Positions 1-7,627 of a stretch of DNA of 64,000 nt are shown in pieces (positions within the stretch are counted from its first letter, which is position 1; every line of letters begins with the position of its first letter). Below the pieces are notes generated by a model. It was not told where the DNA came from. It did not search any database and worked only from the letters and a program-made list of their open reading frames with translations. The stretch is from Capnocytophaga cynodegmi DSM 19736 (lineage in GTDB: Bacteria > Bacteroidota > Bacteroidia > Flavobacteriales > Flavobacteriaceae), in assembly GCF_000379185.1 (NCBI RefSeq), contig NZ_KB900703.1, positions 94,499 through 158,498 on the forward strand. Reading direction: 5' to 3'. The translations under genes and the position numbers were made by a program.

Positions 1-56
1 ATAATTATCTTTATTATATTAAACCGCTGATTATTTTTTTATTCTTATTAGTAATT

Positions 57-70
57 GTTCCACGTGGAAC
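57..70. promoter_or_regulatory. parS-like ParB-binding site 1
   Basis: GTTCCACGTGGAAC is a perfect 14-bp palindrome. It matches the core of the parS site bound by chromosomal ParB proteins; the same core occurs in Pseudomonas parS, and the Bacillus form is GTTTCACGTGAAAC. A second identical copy lies 87 bp away. The parAB genes are not in this window. Chromosomal parS sites usually sit near the replication origin, so the left edge may be origin-proximal, which is inference. Confidence 0.75.
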
Positions 71-143
71 TTTTTTATCTATAAAGAAAAATTTTGTAAT
101 TTTAGTTTTGAAGTATTTTTTAGTATTTCTGTTTTTTATAGAT

Positions 144-157
144 GTTCCACGTGGAAC
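144..157. promoter_or_regulatory. parS-like ParB-binding site 2
   Basis: This is a second exact copy of GTTCCACGTGGAAC. It ends 2 bases before the stop codon (minus strand) of the neighbouring small gene. Two identical perfect 14-mers within 101 bases of A+T-rich DNA are very unlikely by chance, which supports a functional protein-binding site. Confidence 0.75.
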
Positions 158-159
158 GC

Positions 160-480
160 TTATCTGAGAAAATTAAATAGTTTTCTTTCTTTTAAGTAAT
201 TCAGATTTGTTTCGTTTTTGTAGGCTTCTCTTTTAAAAATGATGTTTTTGTATGCAATTTCCCATTTTTTGTATTTGAAAAGTTTTACCATAAAATCAAT
301 TGCGTACCAAATATAAAATGGTAGAATTAGTAATTCTTTTTGTTGCTGCAAATGGATTCGCTCGTGATTCAGAAAATAGGGGTTTTTGAGAGTTTTTTTA
401 TCGGTTGCAAAAATAAAAGGAAATAGCGTTATTCCTGAATATCCTTTGGGAACTGAATAATGATTTGTAACAATTATCAT
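160..480 (-). CDS. Small HExxH-containing protein, unknown function
   Basis: This 106-residue protein has no confident assignment. Residues 39-43 read HERIH, the HExxH pattern of zinc metallopeptidases, followed by Gln-rich residues and a hydrophobic stretch (about 51-65) that could insert in or lie on the membrane. The C-terminal third is rich in Lys and Arg. There is no signal peptide. Similar short HERIH proteins exist in other Bacteroidota, as far as I recall, but it is too short for a complete peptidase domain, so catalysis is doubtful. The start is the ATG at 480. The stop lies next to a parS-like site. Confidence 0.6.
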   Translation of the reverse strand: MIIVTNHYSVPKGYSGITLFPFIFATDKKTLKNPYFLNHERIHLQQQKELLILPFYIWYAIDFMVKLFKYKKWEIAYKNIIFKREAYKNETNLNYLKERKLFNFLR

Positions 481-587
481 TTTGTTGATTTTTTAAATTT
501 GTAAATAAAATAATTTTTCTGATATTGATTAAAAAAAAGAATTTAAAAATTAGATTATTTTCTGAATAAAGGTAAGCTTAAATTTAC

Positions 588-595
588 TATTTTTG
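588..595 (+). promoter_or_regulatory. Bacteroidota -7 promoter element
   Basis: TATTTTTG matches TANNTTTG, 31 bases upstream of the ATG of the MscS-type gene. Confidence 0.5.
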
Positions 596-625
596 CACTT
601 CAGTTTTTAAATAATTCTTTATTGT

Positions 626-1144
626 ATGGTTTTATACACTAATTTTTTCGCTACGTACGGAAATCAAATTATTGCAACATTAATTGCTATTGTTGTATTT
701 TTTATTGTTAGATTAGCCACTGATACTATCATTAAAAAATTTTCGAAGAAATCAAATTTCTCGGAAGCTCGTACAATTTTGGTAAAGCGTTATATCGATT
801 ATTTAATTTTTATATTATTTTCTGTAATGCTAATTTCTATTTGGGGAATTAAGCGTGAACAACTATTATTGTTCCTCTCTTCGGTGCTTACTGTAATTGG
901 AGTTGCGTTTTTTGCACAATGGTCTATTTTGAGTAACATAACCGCAGGAATTATTGTGTTCTTTTCATTTCCTTTTCGAATAGGAGATAAAATAAAATTT
1001 GTAGATAAGGAATTTCCTGTTGAGGGAGAAATAATAGGAATAAAAGCTTTTTATACGTTGGTAAGAAATAGTGAAGGTGAAGAAATTTTATTGCCTAATA
1101 ACTTGCTATTACAAAAAGGAATTGTAATACTTAATAGTAATTAA
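626..1144 (+). CDS. Small-conductance mechanosensitive channel (MscS family), short form
   Basis: A 172-residue inner-membrane protein of the MscS family, which opens under membrane tension to release solutes during osmotic downshock. Three hydrophobic segments are visible (about 10-30, 55-75 and 80-115). They are followed by the beta-domain signature GDKIKF around residue 118 and an LPNN motif near residue 154, both typical of MscS. It is much shorter than E. coli MscS (286 residues) and stops soon after the beta domain, lacking the large cytoplasmic alpha/beta vestibule. Such minimal forms are common in Bacteroidota. A terminator separates it from the convergent eptA-type gene. Confidence 0.85.
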   Translation: MVLYTNFFATYGNQIIATLIAIVVFFIVRLATDTIIKKFSKKSNFSEARTILVKRYIDYLIFILFSVMLISIWGIKREQLLLFLSSVLTVIGVAFFAQWSILSNITAGIIVFFSFPFRIGDKIKFVDKEFPVEGEIIGIKAFYTLVRNSEGEEILLPNNLLLQKGIVILNSN

Positions 1145-1183
1145 TTGTAGAGTAGGAGAGAAGTAATTCTTTCAAGTTGATAT

Positions 1184-1219
1184 AAAAAAATCCTTTGCTT
1201 TTTAGCAAAGGATTTTTTT
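1184..1219. terminator. Bidirectional Rho-independent terminator
   Basis: A 9-bp stem (TCCTTTGCT, 1191-1199, with AGCAAAGGA, 1204-1212) has a TTTT loop, an A-run on the left and a T-run on the right. It can serve both convergent flanking genes. Confidence 0.85.
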
Positions 1220-1239
1220 ATTTTAATTTAGTATGATGA

Positions 1240-2769
1240 TTATTTAAAAATATTCATTTCTTCGTTGTAGATAGGGCTATCTATTGATAAAAAATTTAGT
1301 ACACTATGAAATACGTGATTTTGAGACAGGCTTTCGAATGATTTTAATTGTTTGGAATTTTCTGAAATCCAAACAATAAATGGAATTTCATATTGTTCTT
1401 TTGGTGCTAAGCTCATCGGAAGTCCGTGCATATACAGATTTTTTTCACCTAAAGATTCCCCGTGATCAGAAACATAAAGCATCGTGCTTTTGTAATCTTT
1501 TAATTTTTTCAGGTTTTCAATTACTTTATGCAATATGTAGTCTGTATAAACAATTGTGTTATCGTAGGCATTCATAAGTTCTTCCTGAGAACATTTTGCA
1601 AGTTCTACACTATTACATACAGGTTTAAAAACTTCGAATTGAGGCGGATATTTTTTGTTGTATGTAGGTCCGTGACTTGTGCTGGTATGTAAAATAATCA
1701 ATATTTTATTTTTATTGCTTGATGTGATTTGTTCTTTTAGTCCATTAACTAAAATTTCATCATAATCACAACCTTCGCCTTTGCAATTTTCTTTTAAGAA
1801 ACTTCCCGTTTGATATTTTTCAATATGGATTGGTGGCTCTCCTGAATTGGTAGTTCTCCATATTACTTCAATATCGTTTCTGTATAAATAATTTGGAAGA
1901 ATTTCATATAAATCGTTCGTGTTTTGATGTTCTAAAATACATTTTACACCTGCTGTAGTGTACGTGGCACAGGAATTAGCCAGAAAATGATATACGTTTT
2001 TGGTTTTTGAAAGTAATGGATTTGTATTTTTTGAATAGCCATATAACGAGAAGTTTTGACTTCGTGCTGATTCACCAATTACCAAAACTACTACTGATTT
2101 TTCATTATCTCTTATAGTAGCATCAGGTAATAGAATTTCCTTTCGGTTTTCTTGATACTTGTGGATATAAAAAAGAGAAGTATTCACAGTATACGACCAA
2201 GGCATTGCTAATCCTCCTAATTGTTTTGAATTTTTATCAATCCATAACCAACTGCTTCCATTTGCAAACGCCAATATAATCATAAATACTAAACTAAGTG
2301 ACAAAGTAGTAAAAAATTTCTTTACACTTGGTTTAATTATTTTTGCTTTTGTGATATAAATACTCGGAATAATTCCCAAAAAAATGACGTATAATACCAT
2401 CTTAAATGAAAAGAAACTACTTGATTCTTCGTAATTGGTGTTGAGTACATTGCCAATCATACTTTCATCTACAATAATGCTGTACGTATTGATAAAGTAA
2501 ACCGCAATTGCATTAAGAATAAAGAAAACAACTAACAGAAATTTACCTACTCTTCTGGATAAAAAGAATATTAAATAGAAAGTAAAAAAGTTTGCAACCA
2601 GCATCAAAATTACTAAACTTATGATGGTTATAATTCCGCTGAAACTTTTGGAATCAATATTTTCAAATACAAAATTGAAAAATGGATAATGAAAAAAAAC
2701 AAAGTTTAGTAAACTCATTAACGCGGCAAAACGCGCGAGACTTAAGCTATTTTTTAAAATTTTGAACAT
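1240..2769 (-). CDS. eptA: Phosphoethanolamine transferase, EptA type (lipid A modification)
   Basis: A 509-residue inner-membrane enzyme that transfers phosphoethanolamine from phosphatidylethanolamine to lipid A. Four to five N-terminal membrane segments (about 1-175) precede a periplasmic alkaline-phosphatase-fold sulfatase-type domain. Visible signatures are the metal-binding GESARSQNFSLYGY, the TYTTAG segment that carries the nucleophile Thr, and DHGESLG followed by YMHG near the C-terminus. Several paired Cys fit the disulfide-rich EptA/MCR ectodomain. The gene starts inside the end of the upstream PAP2 phosphatase gene (23-base overlap), so the two are probably translationally coupled. 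In C. canimorsus lipid A the 1-phosphate is removed by an LpxE-type enzyme and replaced by phosphoethanolamine by EptA, which fits this pair. The exact lipid A position is inferred. Confidence 0.88.
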   Translation of the reverse strand: MFKILKNSLSLARFAALMSLLNFVFFHYPFFNFVFENIDSKSFSGIITIISLVILMLVANFFTFYLIFFLSRRVGKFLLVVFFILNAIAVYFINTYSIIVDESMIGNVLNTNYEESSSFFSFKMVLYVIFLGIIPSIYITKAKIIKPSVKKFFTTLSLSLVFMIILAFANGSSWLWIDKNSKQLGGLAMPWSYTVNTSLFYIHKYQENRKEILLPDATIRDNEKSVVVLVIGESARSQNFSLYGYSKNTNPLLSKTKNVYHFLANSCATYTTAGVKCILEHQNTNDLYEILPNYLYRNDIEVIWRTTNSGEPPIHIEKYQTGSFLKENCKGEGCDYDEILVNGLKEQITSSNKNKILIILHTSTSHGPTYNKKYPPQFEVFKPVCNSVELAKCSQEELMNAYDNTIVYTDYILHKVIENLKKLKDYKSTMLYVSDHGESLGEKNLYMHGLPMSLAPKEQYEIPFIVWISENSKQLKSFESLSQNHVFHSVLNFLSIDSPIYNEEMNIFK

Positions 2770-3583
2770 ACGATTTTGTTATTATAAATAAAGAAACAAT
2801 CAAACTAAGCAAAGCCAGATAAAAAACAAACAAATTTTTATCAATTATTTTGGTAATTATAACTATCAAGCAACCTAAGAATATCAGAATGAATATCGGA
2901 TAAAACTTTTTGTTAGCTATCCAAGTCCATATTTTATATTTTCTGGTTATGAAAATTCCTAAGAGTCCTGATATAAATCCAAATGTGCTGCCAATAATTA
3001 CATCAAATGGATGATGAGCTCCAACACCTACACGAGTAAAAGCAATAAGCAATCCTAACAGAACCAAACAAACAAACCATAAATATCTGTACGTTCTTTT
3101 TTTCGGAGCAAAAGCAAACATACATACAGTAAGCAGCGTGAAAGTAGTTATTGAGTGCCCTGAAGGTAAGCTGGAATAACCAACCAAAGTTTCACCAATG
3201 ATGTTGAAACTATCATTATCAAAAATTGTTGCGGGTCGGGGAATGTCGAAAATTTCTTTAAATGTTTTTGAAAAAACGAGAGATACCAATGAAGCCGACA
3301 ACAACGCTTCCCACATTTTTGGAGTATAAATAATTAAAATACTCAACAGCGACATTCCAATAAAAGCATCACCAATTTGCGTTAAGTTATCTTCCAAAAT
3401 AGGAAATTGAGATAGTTTTCCATTCAAGAAATAAAAAACATTTTTCTGAATATTTACATATCCCATAACGTTTAACGCGTTTTGTGAGTAGAGTAATCCA
3501 ATAATCGCACCTATGATAAATATGGGTAGAAGTAACAAATAGAATGAAACTTTTTTATAATTATCAGTAATGTAGTCGTTCAT
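2747..3583 (-). CDS. lpxE: PAP2-family lipid A phosphatase, LpxE type
   Basis: A 278-residue integral membrane phosphatase. The PAP2 signature is complete: a Lys followed by RP (KEIFDIPRP), then PSGHS, then Arg-x5-His-x3-Asp (RVGVGAHHPFD). These residues form the phospho-His catalytic site facing the periplasm. About six hydrophobic segments are present, the usual PAP2 topology. It is first in a two-gene minus-strand operon with the EptA-type transferase, which supports dephosphorylation of lipid A before phosphoethanolamine addition. An LpxF-type (4-prime) specificity or undecaprenyl-pyrophosphate phosphatase activity cannot be excluded from sequence alone. Start ATG at 3583. Confidence 0.8.
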   Translation of the reverse strand: MNDYITDNYKKVSFYLLLLPIFIIGAIIGLLYSQNALNVMGYVNIQKNVFYFLNGKLSQFPILEDNLTQIGDAFIGMSLLSILIIYTPKMWEALLSASLVSLVFSKTFKEIFDIPRPATIFDNDSFNIIGETLVGYSSLPSGHSITTFTLLTVCMFAFAPKKRTYRYLWFVCLVLLGLLIAFTRVGVGAHHPFDVIIGSTFGFISGLLGIFITRKYKIWTWIANKKFYPIFILIFLGCLIVIITKIIDKNLFVFYLALLSLIVSLFIITKSYVQNFKK

Positions 3584-3610
3584 TGCGTTTTATTTACAAA
3601 TTTCAAGCCA

Positions 3611-3618
3611 CAAATATA
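3611..3618 (-). promoter_or_regulatory. -7 promoter element of the lpxE-eptA operon
   Basis: On the minus strand this reads TATATTTG (TANNTTTG), 28 bases upstream of the lpxE-type start codon. Confidence 0.5.
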
Positions 3619-3796
3619 CAATTATTGTGCAGTTATCTGTAAATTACATAATTTGATTATTTATTTTTTATTGATAATCATATTGTTATATTTTTATTTG
3701 TACTAAAAGATTTAAAAAATAACTGATTTTTAGTAAGATAGTTACAAAAATATTACTTTAGATTTGGTTATTTCAAATCTGAAAAAGAAAGCATTT

Positions 3797-3826
3797 TTGT
3801 TTTTAGTGTTTTTAGATTTACTTTTG
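3797..3826 (+). promoter_or_regulatory. Bacteroidota-type promoter of the MFS gene
   Basis: A TTG at 3797-3799 (-33 element) and TACTTTTG at 3819-3826 (-7 element) are 19 bases apart, the spacing expected for the Bacteroidota sigma factor. The ATG follows at 3850. Confidence 0.6.
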
Positions 3827-3849
3827 CGTCTTCATTTTTAAAATAAACA

Positions 3850-5040
3850 ATGGAACAAACGCAATCCAAAACAAGTTATTCTATCCTTTTTGCCATAGCC
3901 ATAGCTCATTTATTGAATGACTTGCTTCAAGCAGTAATCACGGCAAGTTACCCGCAGTTGCGGCAAGAGTTTGGACTAACAATGGCACAAGTGGGAATTA
4001 TTACGCTTTGTTATCAGCTTTCTGCTTCTATTTTTCAGCCTTTGGTAGGAAATTTTACTGACAAACGCCCAATGCCTTACTCACAGGTTTTTGGAATGTT
4101 GTTTACTACTTTAGGAATTATAATATTGTCATATTCAACAAGTTATGCTTGGGTACTTACCGCTGTTTTTCTGGTTGGTACAGGCTCTTCTATTTTTCAT
4201 CCTGAATCATCACGTGTTGCTTTTTTGGCTTCGGGTGGAAAGCGAAGTTTGGCTCAGTCTATTTTCCAGTTGGGAGGAAATTCTGGAACAGCAATTGCTC
4301 CACTTCTCATCGCTTGGATTGTCATTCCTAACGGAAAAATATATGTACTTTGGTTTGTAGTTTTTGCTGTTTTGGCAATCGTAATTCTCTCATATATAGG
4401 CAAATGGAGAAGTAATTTCTTGAAGAATTATAACAAATCAGTTAAAAAACAGATAGTTATGCCTGATTTAACACCTCGTCAGGTTACAAATTCGGTGGTA
4501 ATTTTGTTAGTTTTAATTTTCTCTAAATATTTCTATACTGCAGGAATTACTAACTATTTTCAGTTTTATACAATGCATAAATTTGGTTTGTCCGAAGTTC
4601 AGGCACAAGTTTATTTATTTTACTTTTTGGGTGCTGCTGCGTTAGGAACGTTGCTTGGGGGTATCTTTGGTGATAAATTTGGTCGCAAGTTTGTGATTTG
4701 GTTTTCTATTTTAGGTGCTGCTCCTTTTGCGTTGTTACTTCCTTATGTGAATCAGCAATGGACAGCTATTTTGATTGTCATTATCGGACTTGTAATCTCA
4801 TCGGCTTTTCCTGCGATTTTGGTGTATGTGCAAGAATTGCTTCCCAAGAAGATAGGTATGGTCTCTGGACTTTTTTATGGTTTTGCTTTCGGAATGGGCG
4901 GACTTGCTTCGGCTGTTTTAGGAAAAATTATTGATTTGACAGATATCGAGTTTGTATACAAATTATGTTCTTTCCTGCCTTTGCTGGGATTGATTGCCTA
5001 TTTTCTGCCCAATCTAAAGAAGAAAGTAAAGGTTGATTGA
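3850..5040 (+). CDS. MFS efflux transporter, fosmidomycin-resistance (Fsr) type
   Basis: A 396-residue, 12-helix major facilitator transporter. The N-terminal region with AHLLNDLLQAVITASYPQL and the following LTMAQVGIITLCYQLSASIFQP region is typical of the Fsr family, whose E. coli member exports fosmidomycin. A cytoplasmic loop around residues 180-205 separates the two six-helix halves, and GDKFGRK in the second half is the MFS loop motif. It has its own promoter, and no drug-modifying gene lies beside it. The physiological substrate is not known from the sequence. Confidence 0.85.
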   Translation: MEQTQSKTSYSILFAIAIAHLLNDLLQAVITASYPQLRQEFGLTMAQVGIITLCYQLSASIFQPLVGNFTDKRPMPYSQVFGMLFTTLGIIILSYSTSYAWVLTAVFLVGTGSSIFHPESSRVAFLASGGKRSLAQSIFQLGGNSGTAIAPLLIAWIVIPNGKIYVLWFVVFAVLAIVILSYIGKWRSNFLKNYNKSVKKQIVMPDLTPRQVTNSVVILLVLIFSKYFYTAGITNYFQFYTMHKFGLSEVQAQVYLFYFLGAAALGTLLGGIFGDKFGRKFVIWFSILGAAPFALLLPYVNQQWTAILIVIIGLVISSAFPAILVYVQELLPKKIGMVSGLFYGFAFGMGGLASAVLGKIIDLTDIEFVYKLCSFLPLLGLIAYFLPNLKKKVKVD

Positions 5041-5135
5041 ATTCCTTCAACTTATAAGAAGTAATTTGATTTTGTGCTTGGCTTAATTTATTTCCAAAAA
5101 AAATCTATTATTTTTAGCTTTTCAAAATAAGATTG

Positions 5136-5143
5136 TATATTTG
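5136..5143 (+). promoter_or_regulatory. -7 promoter element of the mrp-nfu operon
   Basis: TATATTTG matches TANNTTTG. It is 87 bases upstream of the chosen ATG of the Mrp gene. Confidence 0.45.
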
Positions 5144-5229
5144 CGAGGTAGATAATATATCTTCAAACTGATGTTTAATTTTAATATTTGAAAAATCATC
5201 TGTTCAGAATAAATGATGATGTAAATAAT

Positions 5230-6357
5230 ATGCAAAAGATAGATAAAAAAAGTGTTTTAGAAGCATTACGCAAAATTACGGTTCCAGGTGAAGGAAAAAA
5301 TATGGTTGATAGCGGAGCTGTACAAAATATCGTTGTTTTTGGTGATGAAGTAGTTGTAGATGTGGTAATTAACAATCCGAGTTTACAAGCCAAAAAACGT
5401 ACTGAAGTCGAAATTATGAAAGCAATTCATAGTGAAGTTCACGAAAAAGCAAAAGTTTTTGTAAATGTAAAGGTAATTGCTCCAGAACGTCCTGAAATTA
5501 AAGGGAAACCCATTCCAGGAATTAAAAATATTGTTGCAGTAGCTTCAGGAAAAGGTGGTGTTGGAAAATCAACCGTTACGGCTAATTTGGCAGTTTCATT
5601 GGCAAAAATGGGCTTCCAAGTGGGTTTGTTAGATGCTGATATTTACGGACCTTCAATGCCTATAATGTTCGATGTTGCTGATGAAAAACCAATTTCGGTA
5701 AATGTAGATGGAAAATCAAAAATGAAACCCATCGAAAACTATGGAGTGAAAGTACTTTCAATAGGATTTTTTACAAACCCAAATCAGGCTGTTATTTGGC
5801 GAGGACCGATGGCGGCAAAGGCTTTAAACCAAATGATTTTTGATGCAGATTGGGGCGAATTGGACTTTTTATTGTTGGATTTACCTCCAGGAACGGGCGA
5901 TATTCACTTAAGTATTATGCAAGCGATGCCTGTTACAGGAGCTGTAGTGGTTAGTACGCCACAAAAAATAGCTCTTGCCGATGCACAAAAAGGAGTAGTA
6001 ATGTTTCAGCAGGAAACCATTAATGTTCCTGTTTTGGGAATTGTAGAAAATATGGCTTACTTTACTCCTGAAGAATTGCCAAATAACAAATATTATATCT
6101 TTGGAAAAGAAGGTGCAAAACATCTCTCGGAAGACTTAAACGTACCTTTTTTGGGAGAAATTCCGTTGGTGCAAAGTATTAGAGAATCGGGTGATGTGGG
6201 CAGACCTGCAGCGTTGCAAGAAAATACCCCACAAGCCAAAGCTTTTGTAGAACTTGCCCGAAATGTAGTGCAAAGTGTAGCGGAACGCAACAAAAGTTTG
6301 CCACCTTCCGAAGCAATAAAAATTACAACAATGGCAGGGTGTAGTAGCAAAAAATAG
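5230..6357 (+). CDS. apbC: Mrp/NBP35-family iron-sulfur cluster carrier ATPase
   Basis: A 375-residue cytosolic P-loop ATPase that carries Fe-S clusters to target proteins. The N-terminal 90 residues form a DUF59 (MIP18-like) domain. The deviant Walker A GKGGVGKS is at residues 107-114, followed by DADIYGPS and later DLPPGTGD. The C-terminus has a single Cys in CSSKK. The start at 5230 (ATG) was chosen; an in-frame TTG 14 codons upstream has no family-like sequence after it. The gene directly precedes an Nfu-type scaffold with a 19-base gap, so both probably form one Fe-S cluster trafficking operon. Confidence 0.9.
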   Translation: MQKIDKKSVLEALRKITVPGEGKNMVDSGAVQNIVVFGDEVVVDVVINNPSLQAKKRTEVEIMKAIHSEVHEKAKVFVNVKVIAPERPEIKGKPIPGIKNIVAVASGKGGVGKSTVTANLAVSLAKMGFQVGLLDADIYGPSMPIMFDVADEKPISVNVDGKSKMKPIENYGVKVLSIGFFTNPNQAVIWRGPMAAKALNQMIFDADWGELDFLLLDLPPGTGDIHLSIMQAMPVTGAVVVSTPQKIALADAQKGVVMFQQETINVPVLGIVENMAYFTPEELPNNKYYIFGKEGAKHLSEDLNVPFLGEIPLVQSIRESGDVGRPAALQENTPQAKAFVELARNVVQSVAERNKSLPPSEAIKITTMAGCSSKK

Positions 6358-6376
6358 TATTCAAAAAATAAATAAA

Positions 6377-6616
6377 ATGACATCAGAAAATGTAAGAGAA
6401 AATGTTTTGAAAGCCTTAAATGAAATTCGACCATTTTTACAAAGCGATGGTGGAGATATCACTTTGGTGGAAATTCAGGACGATAAGATTGTAAAAGTTA
6501 AGTTAGAAGGCAATTGCATTGGTTGTAGTGTAAATCAGCTTACACTAAAAAGTGGTGTTGAGATGACTATAAAAAAATATGCTCCTCAAATTGAGCAAGT
6601 TATAAATATTGTGTAA
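6377..6616 (+). CDS. NifU C-terminal-domain Fe-S scaffold (Nfu)
   Basis: A 79-residue stand-alone Nfu domain. Cys47 and Cys50 form the CxxC motif (CIGC) that binds a bridging [4Fe-4S] cluster at a dimer interface. The preceding FLQSDGGDI segment is the typical start of the domain. The length equals a minimal Nfu module without the A-type N-terminal domain. It lies 19 bases after the Mrp gene, suggesting the scaffold hands clusters to that carrier, which is inference from context. Confidence 0.93.
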   Translation: MTSENVRENVLKALNEIRPFLQSDGGDITLVEIQDDKIVKVKLEGNCIGCSVNQLTLKSGVEMTIKKYAPQIEQVINIV

Positions 6617-6624
6617 TTTTTATT

Positions 6625-6679
6625 AATCAAAAGTTAGTTTTCTGAGAGTTTGTATCAGTTTTCTAACTTTTGATTTTTT
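6625..6679 (+). terminator. Rho-independent terminator after the mrp-nfu operon
   Basis: A 13-bp perfect stem (6625-6637 with 6663-6675) carries a 25-base loop containing a small inner CTGA/TCAG stem and is followed by a T-run. Confidence 0.8.
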
Positions 6680-6710
6680 AATATTCAAACGCGTCTAAAA
6701 AATCTTTGAA

Positions 6711-7586
6711 ATGAGTTCGGCAAAGGAAACCAAAAAGGAATATATCAAACGTAAATTACTGAGTAAGTATCGCTTAGTGTTTATGGATGAGGAAACTTTC
6801 GAAGAAAAGGCTTCTATGCGTTTGAGTAGGCTTAATATCTTTGTCGTTGGCTCACTTTTTTCATTATTGGTAATTACTTTAACTACTTTACTTATCATTT
6901 ATACTCCTCTGAAACAATACATTTTGGGCTTTTCAGAAGTGAAAAATAAACAAGAAACCATTAATCTAGTATTCAAATTAGATTCACTTGAAAATGAAAT
7001 GAAGAAGAATGAAATGTATTTGGCTTCAATCAAAAAAGTACTTACAGGCGACATTCACCACGAACAAATTAAGAAGGATTCACTTTACGAGGCTTATAAA
7101 TTTGACCCAAAATCAATTGATTTAAGCCCAAATAAGCAAGATTCATTATTACGCCAAGAAGTCGCTGAGGAAGATCGTTATAATGTTTTTGAGAAAGCTC
7201 TTTATCAGAATAAAGAAATTTTGTTATTTCCGCCTGTTTCAGGAGTGATTTCTAACGAGTATCGCCCACAAGCACATCACTATGGTATTGATATTGTGGC
7301 TCCTGAAGGAACAGCAGTGAAGTCCGTAGCTGACGGAACCGTTATTTTTGCTGAATGGACGATAGCTACAGGAAACGTTATCATTATTGAACATAAAGGA
7401 AATTTGGTATCAGTTTACAAACATAATGCTTCAATGGTAAAAAAACAAGGTGACCAAGTTAGGGCAGGGGAGGTAATTGCCACTGTTGGTAATACAGGTG
7501 AACTAACCACAGGACCGCATTTACATTTTGAACTTTGGAGTAACGGATACCCAATGAATCCGAAAAGTTATATTGAGTTTAAGTAG
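6711..7586 (+). CDS. M23-family metallopeptidase (LytM-like), membrane anchored
   Basis: A 291-residue protein with a cytoplasmic N-terminus, one membrane segment (about 42-65), a short periplasmic helical linker and a C-terminal M23 domain. Zinc ligands are visible: His190 and Asp194 in HYGID, and the HLHFEL motif near residue 271, so the site looks intact. M23 enzymes cleave peptidoglycan cross-bridges or stem peptides, in envelope growth or division. This architecture is common in Bacteroidota. The following GH3-family gene starts 41 bases later and may be co-transcribed. Confidence 0.9.
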   Translation: MSSAKETKKEYIKRKLLSKYRLVFMDEETFEEKASMRLSRLNIFVVGSLFSLLVITLTTLLIIYTPLKQYILGFSEVKNKQETINLVFKLDSLENEMKKNEMYLASIKKVLTGDIHHEQIKKDSLYEAYKFDPKSIDLSPNKQDSLLRQEVAEEDRYNVFEKALYQNKEILLFPPVSGVISNEYRPQAHHYGIDIVAPEGTAVKSVADGTVIFAEWTIATGNVIIIEHKGNLVSVYKHNASMVKKQGDQVRAGEVIATVGNTGELTTGPHLHFELWSNGYPMNPKSYIEFK

Positions 7587-7627
7587 TTCAAAATAGGGAG
7601 ATTAATTGTAAGATAACTGCTTGAAGA

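Noticed and set aside
6093-6434. A 113-codon open frame on the minus strand across the Mrp-Nfu junction
   Set aside because: It overlaps two confidently assigned genes in antisense and shows no family signature.
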